From NCBI RefSeq assembly GCF_025506355.1, contig NZ_JANZYP010000004.1, positions 197,355-261,354 on the forward strand: DNA of 64,000 nt. Reading direction: 5' to 3'. The stretch's first letter is position 1, and every line of letters starts with the position of its first letter. Shown piece after piece: positions 9,139 to 16,736 of this stretch. Under the pieces are notes generated by a model. That model worked only from the letters and a program-made list of their open reading frames with translations. It did no database searches and was not told the DNA's origin. The position numbers and the translations under genes are program-made. This DNA comes from Sphaerisporangium corydalis. Its GTDB lineage: Bacteria > Actinomycetota > Actinomycetes > Streptosporangiales > Streptosporangiaceae.

Positions 9139-9321
9139 ATGCCCAGGCATCGGTCGTCGAAGCCGCTCGTCCAGGGCCGGGTCCCGCACGCGGCCACTCG
9201 GCGGGGCCCGGCAGGCTACAGACGGGCGGCCAGAGCGCGTCGCACGGTGCGACGGGGCCCGGCGGCCTCCCGTCCGCTCACGACGTCTGCGGGTGCGGCG
9301 CCGACGGGGGCACCGGCGTGA
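9139..9321 (+). CDS. Possible small leader ORF coupled to the SARP gene
   Basis: 60 codons from an ATG preceded by GGGGAGGG with good spacing, ending in a TGA that overlaps the GTG start of the SARP gene (GTGA). The peptide is Arg-rich, matches nothing I know and may simply be non-coding. Third positions are ~80% G/C. A second in-frame possibility is that the SARP itself starts at ATG 9111 (RBS GGGGAGACAGGA), giving it a 69-residue disordered extension. Recorded because the start-deciding signals are strong but conflicting. Confidence 0.25.
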   Translation: MPRHRSSKPLVQGRVPHAATRRGPAGYRRAARARRTVRRGPAASRPLTTSAGAAPTGAPA

Positions 9322-10067
9322 GCACGCGGCTCCGGCTGAACCTGGTCGGGACGTTCACCGTGAGCCAGGACGGCCGGACCTGGCCGGCCACCAAGGTGGG
9401 CAGCCGCAAGGCGCGCAGGATCCTGGCGCTGCTCGCGGTGGAACGGGGCCGGCTGGTGTCGCTCCACCGCGTCGTCGAGGCCCTGTGGGACCAGGCGCCG
9501 CCACGGCGGTCGGCCGAGAACGTGGCGACGCTGGTCAGCAGGCTGCGCACGACGCTCGACCCCGAGGTGATAGCGGGCGGGCGCACCGGCTACCGGCTCG
9601 GGCCGGCGGTGGGGGTCGACGTGTACCAGGCCGGGGACCTGGTCACCCGCGCGGAGAGGATGCTGAGCGGGCACCAGCCGGTCTCCGCGGCCTCCGCCGC
9701 CCGCCGGGCCGTGGACCTGCTGACCACGGCGGAGGTGCTGGAGGACGAACCGGACGCGTTGTGGGCCGAGCCCGCGCGCAGGCTCCAGGGCGACCTGCTC
9801 CGCCGGGCCCGGCACGCCGCCGCCGAGGCGGCGCTGCGGACCGGTGACCTGACGTCGGCCCAGGCGGCGGGCGAGGCGGCCCTGCGGACCGACCCGCTGG
9901 ACGAGATCGCCTGCCGGCTGGTCATGCGCGCCCACACCAAGGCCGGCGACACGGCGCGGGCGCTGGCCGTCTACCAGCGGCTGCGCGAGGCGCTCGCCGA
10001 GGAGCTCGGCGTGGATCCCGCGCGGGCCACCCGGGACCTGCACATGGAGATCCTCCTGATCCCATGA
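9318..10067 (+). CDS. Small SARP-family pathway activator (winged helix + BTAD)
   Basis: 249 residues from GTG 9318 (GACGGGGG ahead of it). Residues ~5-95 form an OmpR-type winged-helix domain (KVGSRKARRILALLAVE, VSRLRTTLDP, GYRLGP). Residues ~100-245 are the helical bacterial transcriptional activation domain (RLQGDLLRRARHAAAEAAL, then LAEELGVDPA). Single SARPs of this size are cluster-situated activators that bind heptameric direct repeats spaced 11 bp, 8 bp before the -10 box. Three such sites occur in this window (22.3, 26.9 and 32.4 kb), each heading an operon, which makes this protein their probable activator. No ATPase or TPR extension is present. Confidence 0.92.
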   Translation: MSTRLRLNLVGTFTVSQDGRTWPATKVGSRKARRILALLAVERGRLVSLHRVVEALWDQAPPRRSAENVATLVSRLRTTLDPEVIAGGRTGYRLGPAVGVDVYQAGDLVTRAERMLSGHQPVSAASAARRAVDLLTTAEVLEDEPDALWAEPARRLQGDLLRRARHAAAEAALRTGDLTSAQAAGEAALRTDPLDEIACRLVMRAHTKAGDTARALAVYQRLREALAEELGVDPARATRDLHMEILLIP

Positions 10068-10128
10068 GCGCACGAGAACCGGACGCCGGGCGCGGCCCGC
10101 GACGAGGAAGGTCGCGGTCCACTCCCGG

Positions 10129-10380
10129 TCACAGGCGGGCCAGCAGTTCCCGCACCGAGGACGCGATGGTGCGGACGCTGCGGAACGTGTCCGCCGAGAT
10201 CATCTCGGCGGGGAACTCGACGGCGAAACGCCGCTCGAATTCATCGATGAATTCCACCATCTGGAGTGAGGTCACTCCGGCCTTTCCGAGGTCCGCGTCG
10301 ATATCCCCGAGGGGTGCGGTGTCATTTCGCTCGATGCGGTCGTTCACGACATTGAGAATTTCCCGGGTGACCTCGTCCAT
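10129..10380 (-). CDS. Free-standing acyl/peptidyl carrier protein
   Basis: 83 residues with the carrier-protein pattern: helix 1 (VTREILNVVNDRI), the loop DIDADLGKAGVTSLQM, and EFERRFAVEFP. Ser38 in VTSLQM is the expected 4'-phosphopantetheine site. Start ATG 10380 has no clear ribosome binding site. Divergent from the AMP-dependent ligase at 10450 (69-bp gap), which is its most likely loading enzyme. With no PKS or condensation domain nearby, it probably holds an acyl or amino-acyl group for tailoring or transfer. Boundaries are clear; the cargo is unknown. Confidence 0.88.
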   Translation of the reverse strand: MDEVTREILNVVNDRIERNDTAPLGDIDADLGKAGVTSLQMVEFIDEFERRFAVEFPAEMISADTFRSVRTIASSVRELLARL

Positions 10381-10449
10381 GAAATCGAGCCTAATACACG
10401 CGGGGCGCGCCCATCCAGGCGGAACGGGCGCCGGAATTTCGGAGGGTGA

Positions 10450-12147
10450 ATGGTGAACAGGGCCTGCGGGGTGCACGATTATCCGGGTGCGCCCGCCTCT
10501 CGGCGCACCGTGCTGGCCTGTCTCGACGACCAGGTCCGCGTCCGGGGCGACGACCCCTATCTCACCGCGTCGGCGGGCGAGGGCGGTGAGACGGCGACGC
10601 TCTCCTTCCGCCGCCTCGACGCGCTGAGCCGGGGGCTGGCGCACTGGTTGCGGCACGAGCCGCGCACCCGCACCGGCGAGGTCGTCGGGCTCATCCCGAA
10701 GAACGACGCCGCCTCGGTCGTCGCCCTGTTCGGGGCGCTGCGCGCGGGCTGCGCGATCCTGTTCCTCAGCCCGCACGAGCCGGAGGCGCGCCTGCGCGCC
10801 CAGGCCGGCACGCTGGGCGTCCGCACGGTGCTCCGGCCGCCCTCGGTCCCGGCCGGCGTCTACCCCGACGCGATCCCCGTCCCCGACCTCCTGAGAACCG
10901 TCGACCATCCCCCGGACGACACCCGCATCCGGCTCGCCGGGCCGGACGGCTCGGACGGCTCGGACGGCTCGGACGGCTCGGACGGGCCGGACGGGCCGGA
11001 CGGGCCGGACGCCGGGCTCCGTGGATCCGCGGACGGCGAGGCCGGGCCGTCCGGCGCGGACGACGCGTTCTTCTTCGGCACCTCCGGCTCGACCGCGGCG
11101 TCCAAGCTGGTCGCCCAGTCGCACCTCAACGCCGTCACGAACGCGGAGGCCGTCGTGCGCCACCACGGGCTGCGGCCCGGCCACCGGATACTCGGGTGCC
11201 TGCCCGTCCACCACGTCAACGGCGTGCACTTCACGCTGCTCGCGACCCTGGTCGCCGGCGCGCACGCCCTCCTGGCCCCGGGGTTCGACCCGTTCTCCTA
11301 CCCCCGGCTGCTGACGGAGTTCCGGCCCCGGGTGGCCAGCGTGGTGCCGAGCATCCTGGAGGCGCTCACGCGCACGTGGCGCCGGCCGTCGCCGCCCGCG
11401 TCGTTCGCGTACTTCCTTTCGGCCGCCGCCCCGCTGTCGGCCGACACCGCCCGCGCGGTCGCCGGGAAGCTGAACACCCGGATCGTGCAGGGCTACGGCC
11501 TCTCCGAGACGACGAACTTCTCCACGACCATGCCGCCGGACCTGCCTGAAGAGCAGCACCACCGGTTCACGACGGGCGCGGACATCCCCTCGGTCGGCGT
11601 GGCGCTGCCGGGCAACGAGGTGGCCGTGCTGGACGAGCGCGGGCGACGGGTGCCCGAGGGCGTACGGGGCGAGATCTGCATGCGCGGCCGCACCGTCATG
11701 ACCCGGTACGCGGGCAACCCGGCCGCCACCGCGGAGGCGTTCGCCGGCGGGTGGTTCCACTCCCAGGACCTGGGCTTCGAGATCCGCGACGAGGCGGGAC
11801 GCGTCTTCTTCGTCATCACCGGGCGGACCAAGAACATCGCCAAGGTGGGCGGCGAGTCGGTGTCCCTCGACGAGATGGAACGGGTCCTGCGGGCGGTGCC
11901 GGGCGTCCAGGACGCCGCGTGCGTGGCCGTCCCGCACCGGCTGCTCGGCGAGGAGATCATCGCGGCCGTGGTGTACGCGCCGGGCGCGCCCGAGGCCGAC
12001 CCGCGCCCGTACCTGCTCGCCGTCTTCGCGCCGGCCGCGCTGCCGTCCCGCTTCGTCCGGCTGGCCGCCATCCCGCGCACCCCGACGGGGAAGATCCGCC
12101 GCCCCGACCTCGCCGAACGGCTCCGCACCGGGGACGCAGGGGGCTAG
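10450..12147 (+). CDS. ANL-superfamily AMP-dependent acyl/aminoacyl ligase
   Basis: 565 residues. The A3 P-loop is FFFGTSGSTAASKLV, A5 is QGYGLSETTN, A7/A8 region FHSQDLGFEIRD and GRTKNIAKVGGESV, and the A10 lysine lies in PRTPTGKIRRPDL. It forms an acyl-AMP and should transfer it to a phosphopantetheine thiol, most simply the divergent carrier protein. RBS GGAGGGTGA directly before the ATG. A 7 x 9-bp in-frame repeat (Gly-Ser-Asp, then Gly-Pro-Asp) interrupts the protein at about residue 167-187, before the P-loop. Resembles fatty-acyl/long-chain ligases more than NRPS adenylation domains, so the substrate may be a carboxylic acid rather than an amino acid. Confidence 0.9.
   Translation: MVNRACGVHDYPGAPASRRTVLACLDDQVRVRGDDPYLTASAGEGGETATLSFRRLDALSRGLAHWLRHEPRTRTGEVVGLIPKNDAASVVALFGALRAGCAILFLSPHEPEARLRAQAGTLGVRTVLRPPSVPAGVYPDAIPVPDLLRTVDHPPDDTRIRLAGPDGSDGSDGSDGSDGPDGPDGPDAGLRGSADGEAGPSGADDAFFFGTSGSTAASKLVAQSHLNAVTNAEAVVRHHGLRPGHRILGCLPVHHVNGVHFTLLATLVAGAHALLAPGFDPFSYPRLLTEFRPRVASVVPSILEALTRTWRRPSPPASFAYFLSAAAPLSADTARAVAGKLNTRIVQGYGLSETTNFSTTMPPDLPEEQHHRFTTGADIPSVGVALPGNEVAVLDERGRRVPEGVRGEICMRGRTVMTRYAGNPAATAEAFAGGWFHSQDLGFEIRDEAGRVFFVITGRTKNIAKVGGESVSLDEMERVLRAVPGVQDAACVAVPHRLLGEEIIAAVVYAPGAPEADPRPYLLAVFAPAALPSRFVRLAAIPRTPTGKIRRPDLAERLRTGDAGG
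10948..11010. repeat. In-frame 9-bp minisatellite (4 x GGCTCGGAC + 3 x GGGCCGGAC)
   Basis: Seven exact 9-bp units inside the ligase gene encode a Gly-Ser/Pro-Asp spacer. The clean switch from one unit type to the other indicates expansion by slippage. Confidence 0.9.
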
Positions 12148-13715
12148 GCGGGCGCGGGGCCGGGGCGCAGGGGTTTGCGCAGGTGGACGTAGCGCCTGCC
12201 GGTGCCGTCGGAGTGGACGGGGCCGTGCTGCTCGAAGCCCAGGTGGGCCAGCAGCGCCCGGGTGCCGGTGAGGTCGGGGTTGGCCTCGGCGTGCAGGGCG
12301 TCCGCCCCCAGGCCCCTGGCCAGCTCGATCGCCTTGCGCACACACTGGACGCCCACCAGCGACCCCTGCTCGAGCAGCTCGGGCTTGACCGCGAGGCGGC
12401 TGAGGTACATGAGCCTGCCCCCCTCCGGCAGGTCGAGGCCTGCGGGGTCGAAGGGCGGCCGGTCGGTGAGCGTGAACATGGCGACCGCCTCGGTGCCCCG
12501 CCTGAGCAGGTGCACGGCGCCGGACCGCACCCGGGACTCGGTCGTCTCGATCACGCGGGCCGGCACCGGCGTGCCGGTCCGCTCGGCCTGGTAGGCGTCG
12601 CAGGCGACCAGCAGGTCGTGCAGCTCCCTGGGGTCGGTGCCGACCTCCCAGGTGTCCACGGCGGGCGTAGAACCGGTCATGTCCGTCCCCGTTCCCCTCG
12701 CTCCCGGGCGCCCCGGCCGCGCCGTGCGGAATTCGTGCGTGGTGCGATGACCGTAAGTCTGCCCGGGATCCAGGCGCGCCGAGGGGAAGTCCTGGCGGTT
12801 GGGGGCGTCCGGCCAGGCCCCGGTCTCCAGGCAGATCCCGGCCCTCGGCCACCGGAAGTGGTCGGCCGAGTAGACGCCCATCCCCGGCTGGTCGGTGACG
12901 ACCCGCATGGCGCGTCCGCTGGCCTCGTGCGTGAGGTCGGCCGCCCACCCCGGGTCACCGAGCGCGTAGAAGTGGTCGAGCCGGTCGTCTCCGACGGGCC
13001 GCGCCGTCCTGCGGTCCAGCGCGGTGCCGGTGACGTCGCGGGGCGGGCCCGGGAGGGGGATCAGCTCCGGGTCGAACCCGACGACCCGCGCCGAGTTGAC
13101 CGCCAGCAGGTGCCCGTCCACGGTGCCGCCCGTGCCGGACAGGTTCCAGAACGCGTGGTTGGTCAGCCCGGCGAACGTGCTCGCCGTCGTGGTGGCCGAG
13201 TAACCGAAGGTGAGGCGGCCGTGCCGGTCGACCTCGTAGCGGGCCTCGGCCGTGAGCGCGCCCGGGTAGCCCTGGTCGCCGTCCGGGCTGTCCAGCCGGA
13301 GCCGCAGGACGAGCCGGTCGCCGGTCGTCTCGGCCTCGGCGTCCCACACGAAGCGGTCGAACCCCAGCGGGCCGCCGTGGACGTGGTGCCGCCCGTCGTT
13401 GCGGTCCAGCTCGTGGACGACGCCGTCGAGCGTGAAGGTCCCGTTCGCGACGCACCGGCAGTAGCGGCCGACGGTGGACCCGACGTAGGCGTTGACGGCC
13501 GGGTCCTCGTAGGCGGCGAGATCGGGGAGCCGGACGACGACGTTGGCGGCGTGCCCGGCACGGTCGGGGACCAGCACTTCGACCAGGGTGGCGCCGTAGG
13601 TCCACACGGTGATCGCCAGGCCGTGCCCGGTGTCCAGGGTGTAGGCGTGGACCGGTGCCGGGCCCGCGCCGGCGTGCCCTCGTGTCGTGCCCACCGTCGC
13701 GCGCGAAATCCTCAC
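12144..13715 (-). CDS. Aldose 1-epimerase fused to a GNAT acetyltransferase
   Basis: One uninterrupted frame, 523 residues from GTG 13715. Residues ~10-330 are a galactose-mutarotase-like beta-sandwich: GSTVGRYCRCVANG, HHVHGGPLGFDRFVW, FAGLTNHAFWNLSG and GICLETGAWPDAPN. A short linker (RPGRPGARGTGTD) leads into a ~178-residue GNAT domain (LMYLSRLAVKPELLEQGSL; LLAHLGFEQHG). The GNAT part also has its own ATG at 12680 behind GGGGACGGAC, so a separate protein made by internal initiation is possible. An 11-G run on the coding strand acts as the ribosome binding region. Role: anomer interconversion of a sugar plus acyl transfer to an unknown amine, fitting an aminosugar in the pathway. An alternative start at ATG 13760 has no ribosome binding site. 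Confidence 0.8.
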   Translation of the reverse strand: MRISRATVGTTRGHAGAGPAPVHAYTLDTGHGLAITVWTYGATLVEVLVPDRAGHAANVVVRLPDLAAYEDPAVNAYVGSTVGRYCRCVANGTFTLDGVVHELDRNDGRHHVHGGPLGFDRFVWDAEAETTGDRLVLRLRLDSPDGDQGYPGALTAEARYEVDRHGRLTFGYSATTTASTFAGLTNHAFWNLSGTGGTVDGHLLAVNSARVVGFDPELIPLPGPPRDVTGTALDRRTARPVGDDRLDHFYALGDPGWAADLTHEASGRAMRVVTDQPGMGVYSADHFRWPRAGICLETGAWPDAPNRQDFPSARLDPGQTYGHRTTHEFRTARPGRPGARGTGTDMTGSTPAVDTWEVGTDPRELHDLLVACDAYQAERTGTPVPARVIETTESRVRSGAVHLLRRGTEAVAMFTLTDRPPFDPAGLDLPEGGRLMYLSRLAVKPELLEQGSLVGVQCVRKAIELARGLGADALHAEANPDLTGTRALLAHLGFEQHGPVHSDGTGRRYVHLRKPLRPGPAPA

Positions 13716-13721
13716 CTGGCA

Positions 13722-13732
13722 CCCCCCCCCCC
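13722..13732. repeat. Homopolymer C11/G11 tract in the epimerase translation start region
   Basis: Eleven consecutive C on the plus strand (G on the coding strand), 6 bases before the GTG start. Such tracts are prone to slippage, and also to sequencing error. Confidence 0.85.
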
Positions 13733-13828
13733 GCCCGATCGGCGTGCTCCGAATGTTCATGATATTTCGTTCGCCGCACCTTCACATGCGACAAAATTGG
13801 AGAGAAGGCGAAACCGTCGGGGGTGGGC

Positions 13829-14851
13829 GTGATCAGGTTCGGGCTGCACTCGGGCCAGCAGTACCGCACCTTCGACGAGGCCCTGCTCCTGTGGCGGCGC
13901 GCCGAGGAGCTGGGGTACGACTGGGTGTCGGTCTTCGACCACTACCGACCCCCGCTGGGCGGCCCCAATGGCGTCTGCTTCGACGGGCCGACGCTCCTGT
14001 CCGCGCTGGCGGCGCACACGAGCAGGGTCCGGTGCGCGATCCTGGTCTCCTCGGTCACCTGGCGCCATCCGGCGGTCGCGGCCGCCATCGCCGCCACCCT
14101 CGACCACGTCTCCGGCGGGCGGCTGGAGTTCGGGCTCGGCGCCGGCGGCCCCGACCTGGGCTACCAGCAGTACGGCATCCCCTTTCCCGAGCCGCGTGTC
14201 AGGCTGGAGATGCTGGAGGAGTACTGCCAGGTCGTGCGCGGGCTGTGGAGCCGGGAGCGCACGACCTTCCACGGCCGGCACTACGACCTGGTGGACGCCC
14301 GCCTCTCCCCCAAGCCGCTGCAGGCCCGGCTGCCGCTGGTCATCGGCGGCGGTGGCGAGAAGCGCACCCTGCGCGTCGTGGCCCGCCACGCCGACGTCTG
14401 GAACACCCTCGCCGGCGACCCCGGGGAGTACCGGCGCAAGCGGGAGGTGCTGGCCCGGCACTGCGCCGAGGCCGGGCGGGATCCGGGCGAGATCCGAGGG
14501 TCGATCACCTTCAGGGCCGTGCTCGCGGCCGACGAGGCGCGGGTGGGGCTGCGCCGGGCCGAGCGGCTCGCGATGCTGCCCGCCGGCTCGCCGGACCTGG
14601 CGGAGTACGTGACCTTCGGCACCCCGGAGGAGTGCGTGCGCGACCTGCTCCCCTACGTCCGGCTCGGCGCACGCGACCTGCTGCTCGGGGTGCGCCCGCC
14701 CGTCGACTGGGAGACGGTCGAACTGTTCGCCGAACGGGTCGTCCCCGCCCTGCGCGCGGCGTCCGCGCCGACCGAATCTTCCGCACCGCCCACATCGACC
14801 GAACCGACCGCGCCGCCCGGACCGACCGCAGCGTCCGCGTCGTCCGCATGA
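13829..14851 (+). CDS. LLM-class flavin/F420-dependent oxidoreductase
   Basis: 340 residues. A luciferase-like TIM barrel: IRFGLHSGQQY, GYDWVSVFDHY, LVSSVTWRHPAVAAAIAATL, SGGRLEFGLGAG and LPLVIGGGGEKRTLRVVARH. The pattern is that of LLM oxidoreductases using reduced flavin or F420. GTG 13829 is chosen because CGGGGGTGG sits at the right distance; GTG 13823 would be too close to it. The C-terminus ends in ~30 Ser/Pro/Thr/Ala residues outside the fold. First gene of a plus-strand trio with the BtpA-like and SIS genes (14 bases, then overlap). No SARP box is visible in its 110-bp divergent promoter region. Confidence 0.88.
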   Translation: MIRFGLHSGQQYRTFDEALLLWRRAEELGYDWVSVFDHYRPPLGGPNGVCFDGPTLLSALAAHTSRVRCAILVSSVTWRHPAVAAAIAATLDHVSGGRLEFGLGAGGPDLGYQQYGIPFPEPRVRLEMLEEYCQVVRGLWSRERTTFHGRHYDLVDARLSPKPLQARLPLVIGGGGEKRTLRVVARHADVWNTLAGDPGEYRRKREVLARHCAEAGRDPGEIRGSITFRAVLAADEARVGLRRAERLAMLPAGSPDLAEYVTFGTPEECVRDLLPYVRLGARDLLLGVRPPVDWETVELFAERVVPALRAASAPTESSAPPTSTEPTAPPGPTAASASSA

Positions 14852-14865
14852 GGAAGGGGTGAGGT

Positions 14866-15663
14866 ATGGCGAACGGCAAGCTCGTGCTCGGCATGGTGCA
14901 TCTGCGTCCCCTGCCCGGCACGCCGTTCCACGAGCACGGCGACCTCGACCGGACGCTGGCGGTCGCGGTCGAGTCCGCCCGCGCCCTGCACCAGGGAGGC
15001 GCGGACGGGTGCCTGGTGCAGACCGTCGAACGCGTCTACGGCGTCGCCGACGAGTCCGACCCGGCCAGGACGGCCGCCATGGCGCTGATCGTGCGCGAGA
15101 TCACGCGGGCGACCGGCGACGGCTTCCAGGTAGGGGTGCAGCTCATGCGCAACGCGATCAAGGCGTCGCTGGCCGTCGCCTCGGTCGCCGGGGGGACGTT
15201 CGTCCGCGCGGGCGCGCTGGTGGGCAGGACGCTCACCGAGCACGGCATGGTCGTGGCCGATCCGCTGGGCGTGGCCGAGTACCGCAACAAGATCGGCGCC
15301 CAGGGGGTGCGGGTCTTCGCGGACATCGACTCCGGGCATTTCACCTGGTACGGCCCGCCCAGGTCCACCGGCGAGGTGGCCTCGGCGGCGGCCAGGGCGG
15401 GCGCCGACGCCGTGGTCCTCGGCCGCCCCGACGAGACCCGGACCCTGGAGATGATCGCCTCGGTACGCGCGGCGCGACCTGACCTGCCGATCATCCTCGC
15501 CGGCCACACCGACCACGGCAACGCGGCCCGGCTCCTGAAGGCGGCGGACGGGGCCTTCGTCGGCACATGCCTGGAACGCGACGGCTGGGGCGGAAGCATC
15601 GACCCCGACCTGGTCCGGTCATACGTGGACATAGTCCGCAACCTCGAACCGGAGAACGGGTGA
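14866..15663 (+). CDS. BtpA/SgcQ-family TIM-barrel protein
   Basis: 265 residues. It opens with LVLGMVHLRPLPGTPF, the family signature, followed by GADGCLVQTVE, VGVQLMRNAIKASLAVA, IDSGHFTWYGPP, ADAVVLGRPDET, ILAGHTDHGNAARLLKAADG and FVGTCLERDGW. Family known: BtpA was named for photosystem I stability in cyanobacteria and SgcQ is a predicted nucleosidase/sugar-phosphate enzyme; the chemistry is not settled. RBS AGGGGTGAGG before the ATG. It shares a transcript with the LLM and SIS genes, and this context favours a role with a phosphosugar. Confidence 0.88.
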   Translation: MANGKLVLGMVHLRPLPGTPFHEHGDLDRTLAVAVESARALHQGGADGCLVQTVERVYGVADESDPARTAAMALIVREITRATGDGFQVGVQLMRNAIKASLAVASVAGGTFVRAGALVGRTLTEHGMVVADPLGVAEYRNKIGAQGVRVFADIDSGHFTWYGPPRSTGEVASAAARAGADAVVLGRPDETRTLEMIASVRAARPDLPIILAGHTDHGNAARLLKAADGAFVGTCLERDGWGGSIDPDLVRSYVDIVRNLEPENG

Positions 15664-16712
15664 GCCCCGGCATGTTGCTGCGAGAGGCGGCGGCGCTCGC
15701 CGAGGATCTGCGTGAGCGGGTGCCCGTGTTCGCCGGGCGGGCCGCCGGTCTGCTGTCCGCCTCCGAGTGGTCCGCGGTCCGGCAGGTGTACCTGGTCGGC
15801 GACGGCGACTCCTACCACGCGGCGTGCGCGGCCGAGATGGCGTTCGAGACGATCGGCGGCGTCACCTGCCGGCCGATGAGCGCGTTCCGGTTCGCCGAGT
15901 ACGGCTCCGGGTGGATGCGGGACCCCGGCGGGACCCTGGTCGTGGCGGCCACCGCCTCGGGCCGCACGCCCGCGGTGCTGGACGCCCTGCGGCGGGCCCG
16001 GGAGCACGGCGCGCCGACCGTCGCGATCACCGGCACGGCCGGTTCCCCCGTGACCGAGGTGGCCGACCGGGTGCTCGCCGTGGAACTGCCGGACAAGGAA
16101 CCGGGCCCGGGGGTCCGCAGCTACCAGGCGACCCTCCTGGGCATGCTGCTGCTCGCACTCCGACTGGGCGACGCCGGCACACTACTCGGCGAACTCACCG
16201 CCCTCGCGGACGTCGTGACCGCCACCGACAGAGCACTGACCGCCCACACGGACGTCGCCGGGTGGGTGGCGGCGGCTCCGGTGATGGTCGTCGCCGGTAG
16301 CGGTCCGAACCATGGCACCGCCCAGTACGCGGCGGCGAAGCTGGTCGAGGGTGCCGGGGTCATGGCGATGGGTCAGGACCTGGAGGAATGGTGCCATGTC
16401 GAGCGGTGGGCCTACCCCCTCGACATGCCGGTCTTCGTCATCGCGGTGCCCGGCCGCTCCCACGCGCGGGCGGTCGCCATGGCCGCCCGGGCGCGCGAGC
16501 TCGGCAGAAGGGTCGTCGCCGTCGCCCACGCCGGGGACGGCGCCATCGCGCCGCACGCCCACGCGCTGCTCCCGGTCGCCCGCCCAGAGACGGGCGACGT
16601 GCGCGAGGCCTTCTCCCCGCTGGTCTGCCACGTCTTCGCCGCCCACCTCGCCGCGCACGTCGCGACGACCCTGGGCCGCCTCCCCTTCCACGCCGACCGC
16701 GCGGTCACGTGA
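15660..16712 (+). CDS. SIS-domain sugar isomerase/deaminase-like protein
   Basis: 350 residues from GTG 15660, whose TG(A) overlaps the BtpA stop (GTGA) behind GGAGAACGG; ATG 15672 is an alternative. Two SIS folds: the first with VYLVGDGDSYHAACAAEMA and TASGRTPAVLDALRRA, the second with VVAGSGPNHGTAQYAAAKLVEG and QDLEEWCHVE. This is the architecture of the GlmS isomerase half and AgaS-type ketosamine isomerase/deaminases, without a glutaminase domain. Role inferred: interconversion of a keto-sugar phosphate and aminosugar phosphate. It ends the plus-strand sugar trio; the convergent aldehyde dehydrogenase begins 24 bases further on. Confidence 0.85.
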   Translation: MSPGMLLREAAALAEDLRERVPVFAGRAAGLLSASEWSAVRQVYLVGDGDSYHAACAAEMAFETIGGVTCRPMSAFRFAEYGSGWMRDPGGTLVVAATASGRTPAVLDALRRAREHGAPTVAITGTAGSPVTEVADRVLAVELPDKEPGPGVRSYQATLLGMLLLALRLGDAGTLLGELTALADVVTATDRALTAHTDVAGWVAAAPVMVVAGSGPNHGTAQYAAAKLVEGAGVMAMGQDLEEWCHVERWAYPLDMPVFVIAVPGRSHARAVAMAARARELGRRVVAVAHAGDGAIAPHAHALLPVARPETGDVREAFSPLVCHVFAAHLAAHVATTLGRLPFHADRAVT

Positions 16713-16736
16713 GGCAGCGGCCCCGGGGTCGTGGGG

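Noticed and set aside
10129..12143. One long minus-strand protein joining the carrier protein to upstream sequence
   Set aside because: The plus strand in this stretch encodes a full ligase; the carrier protein has its own ATG at 10380.
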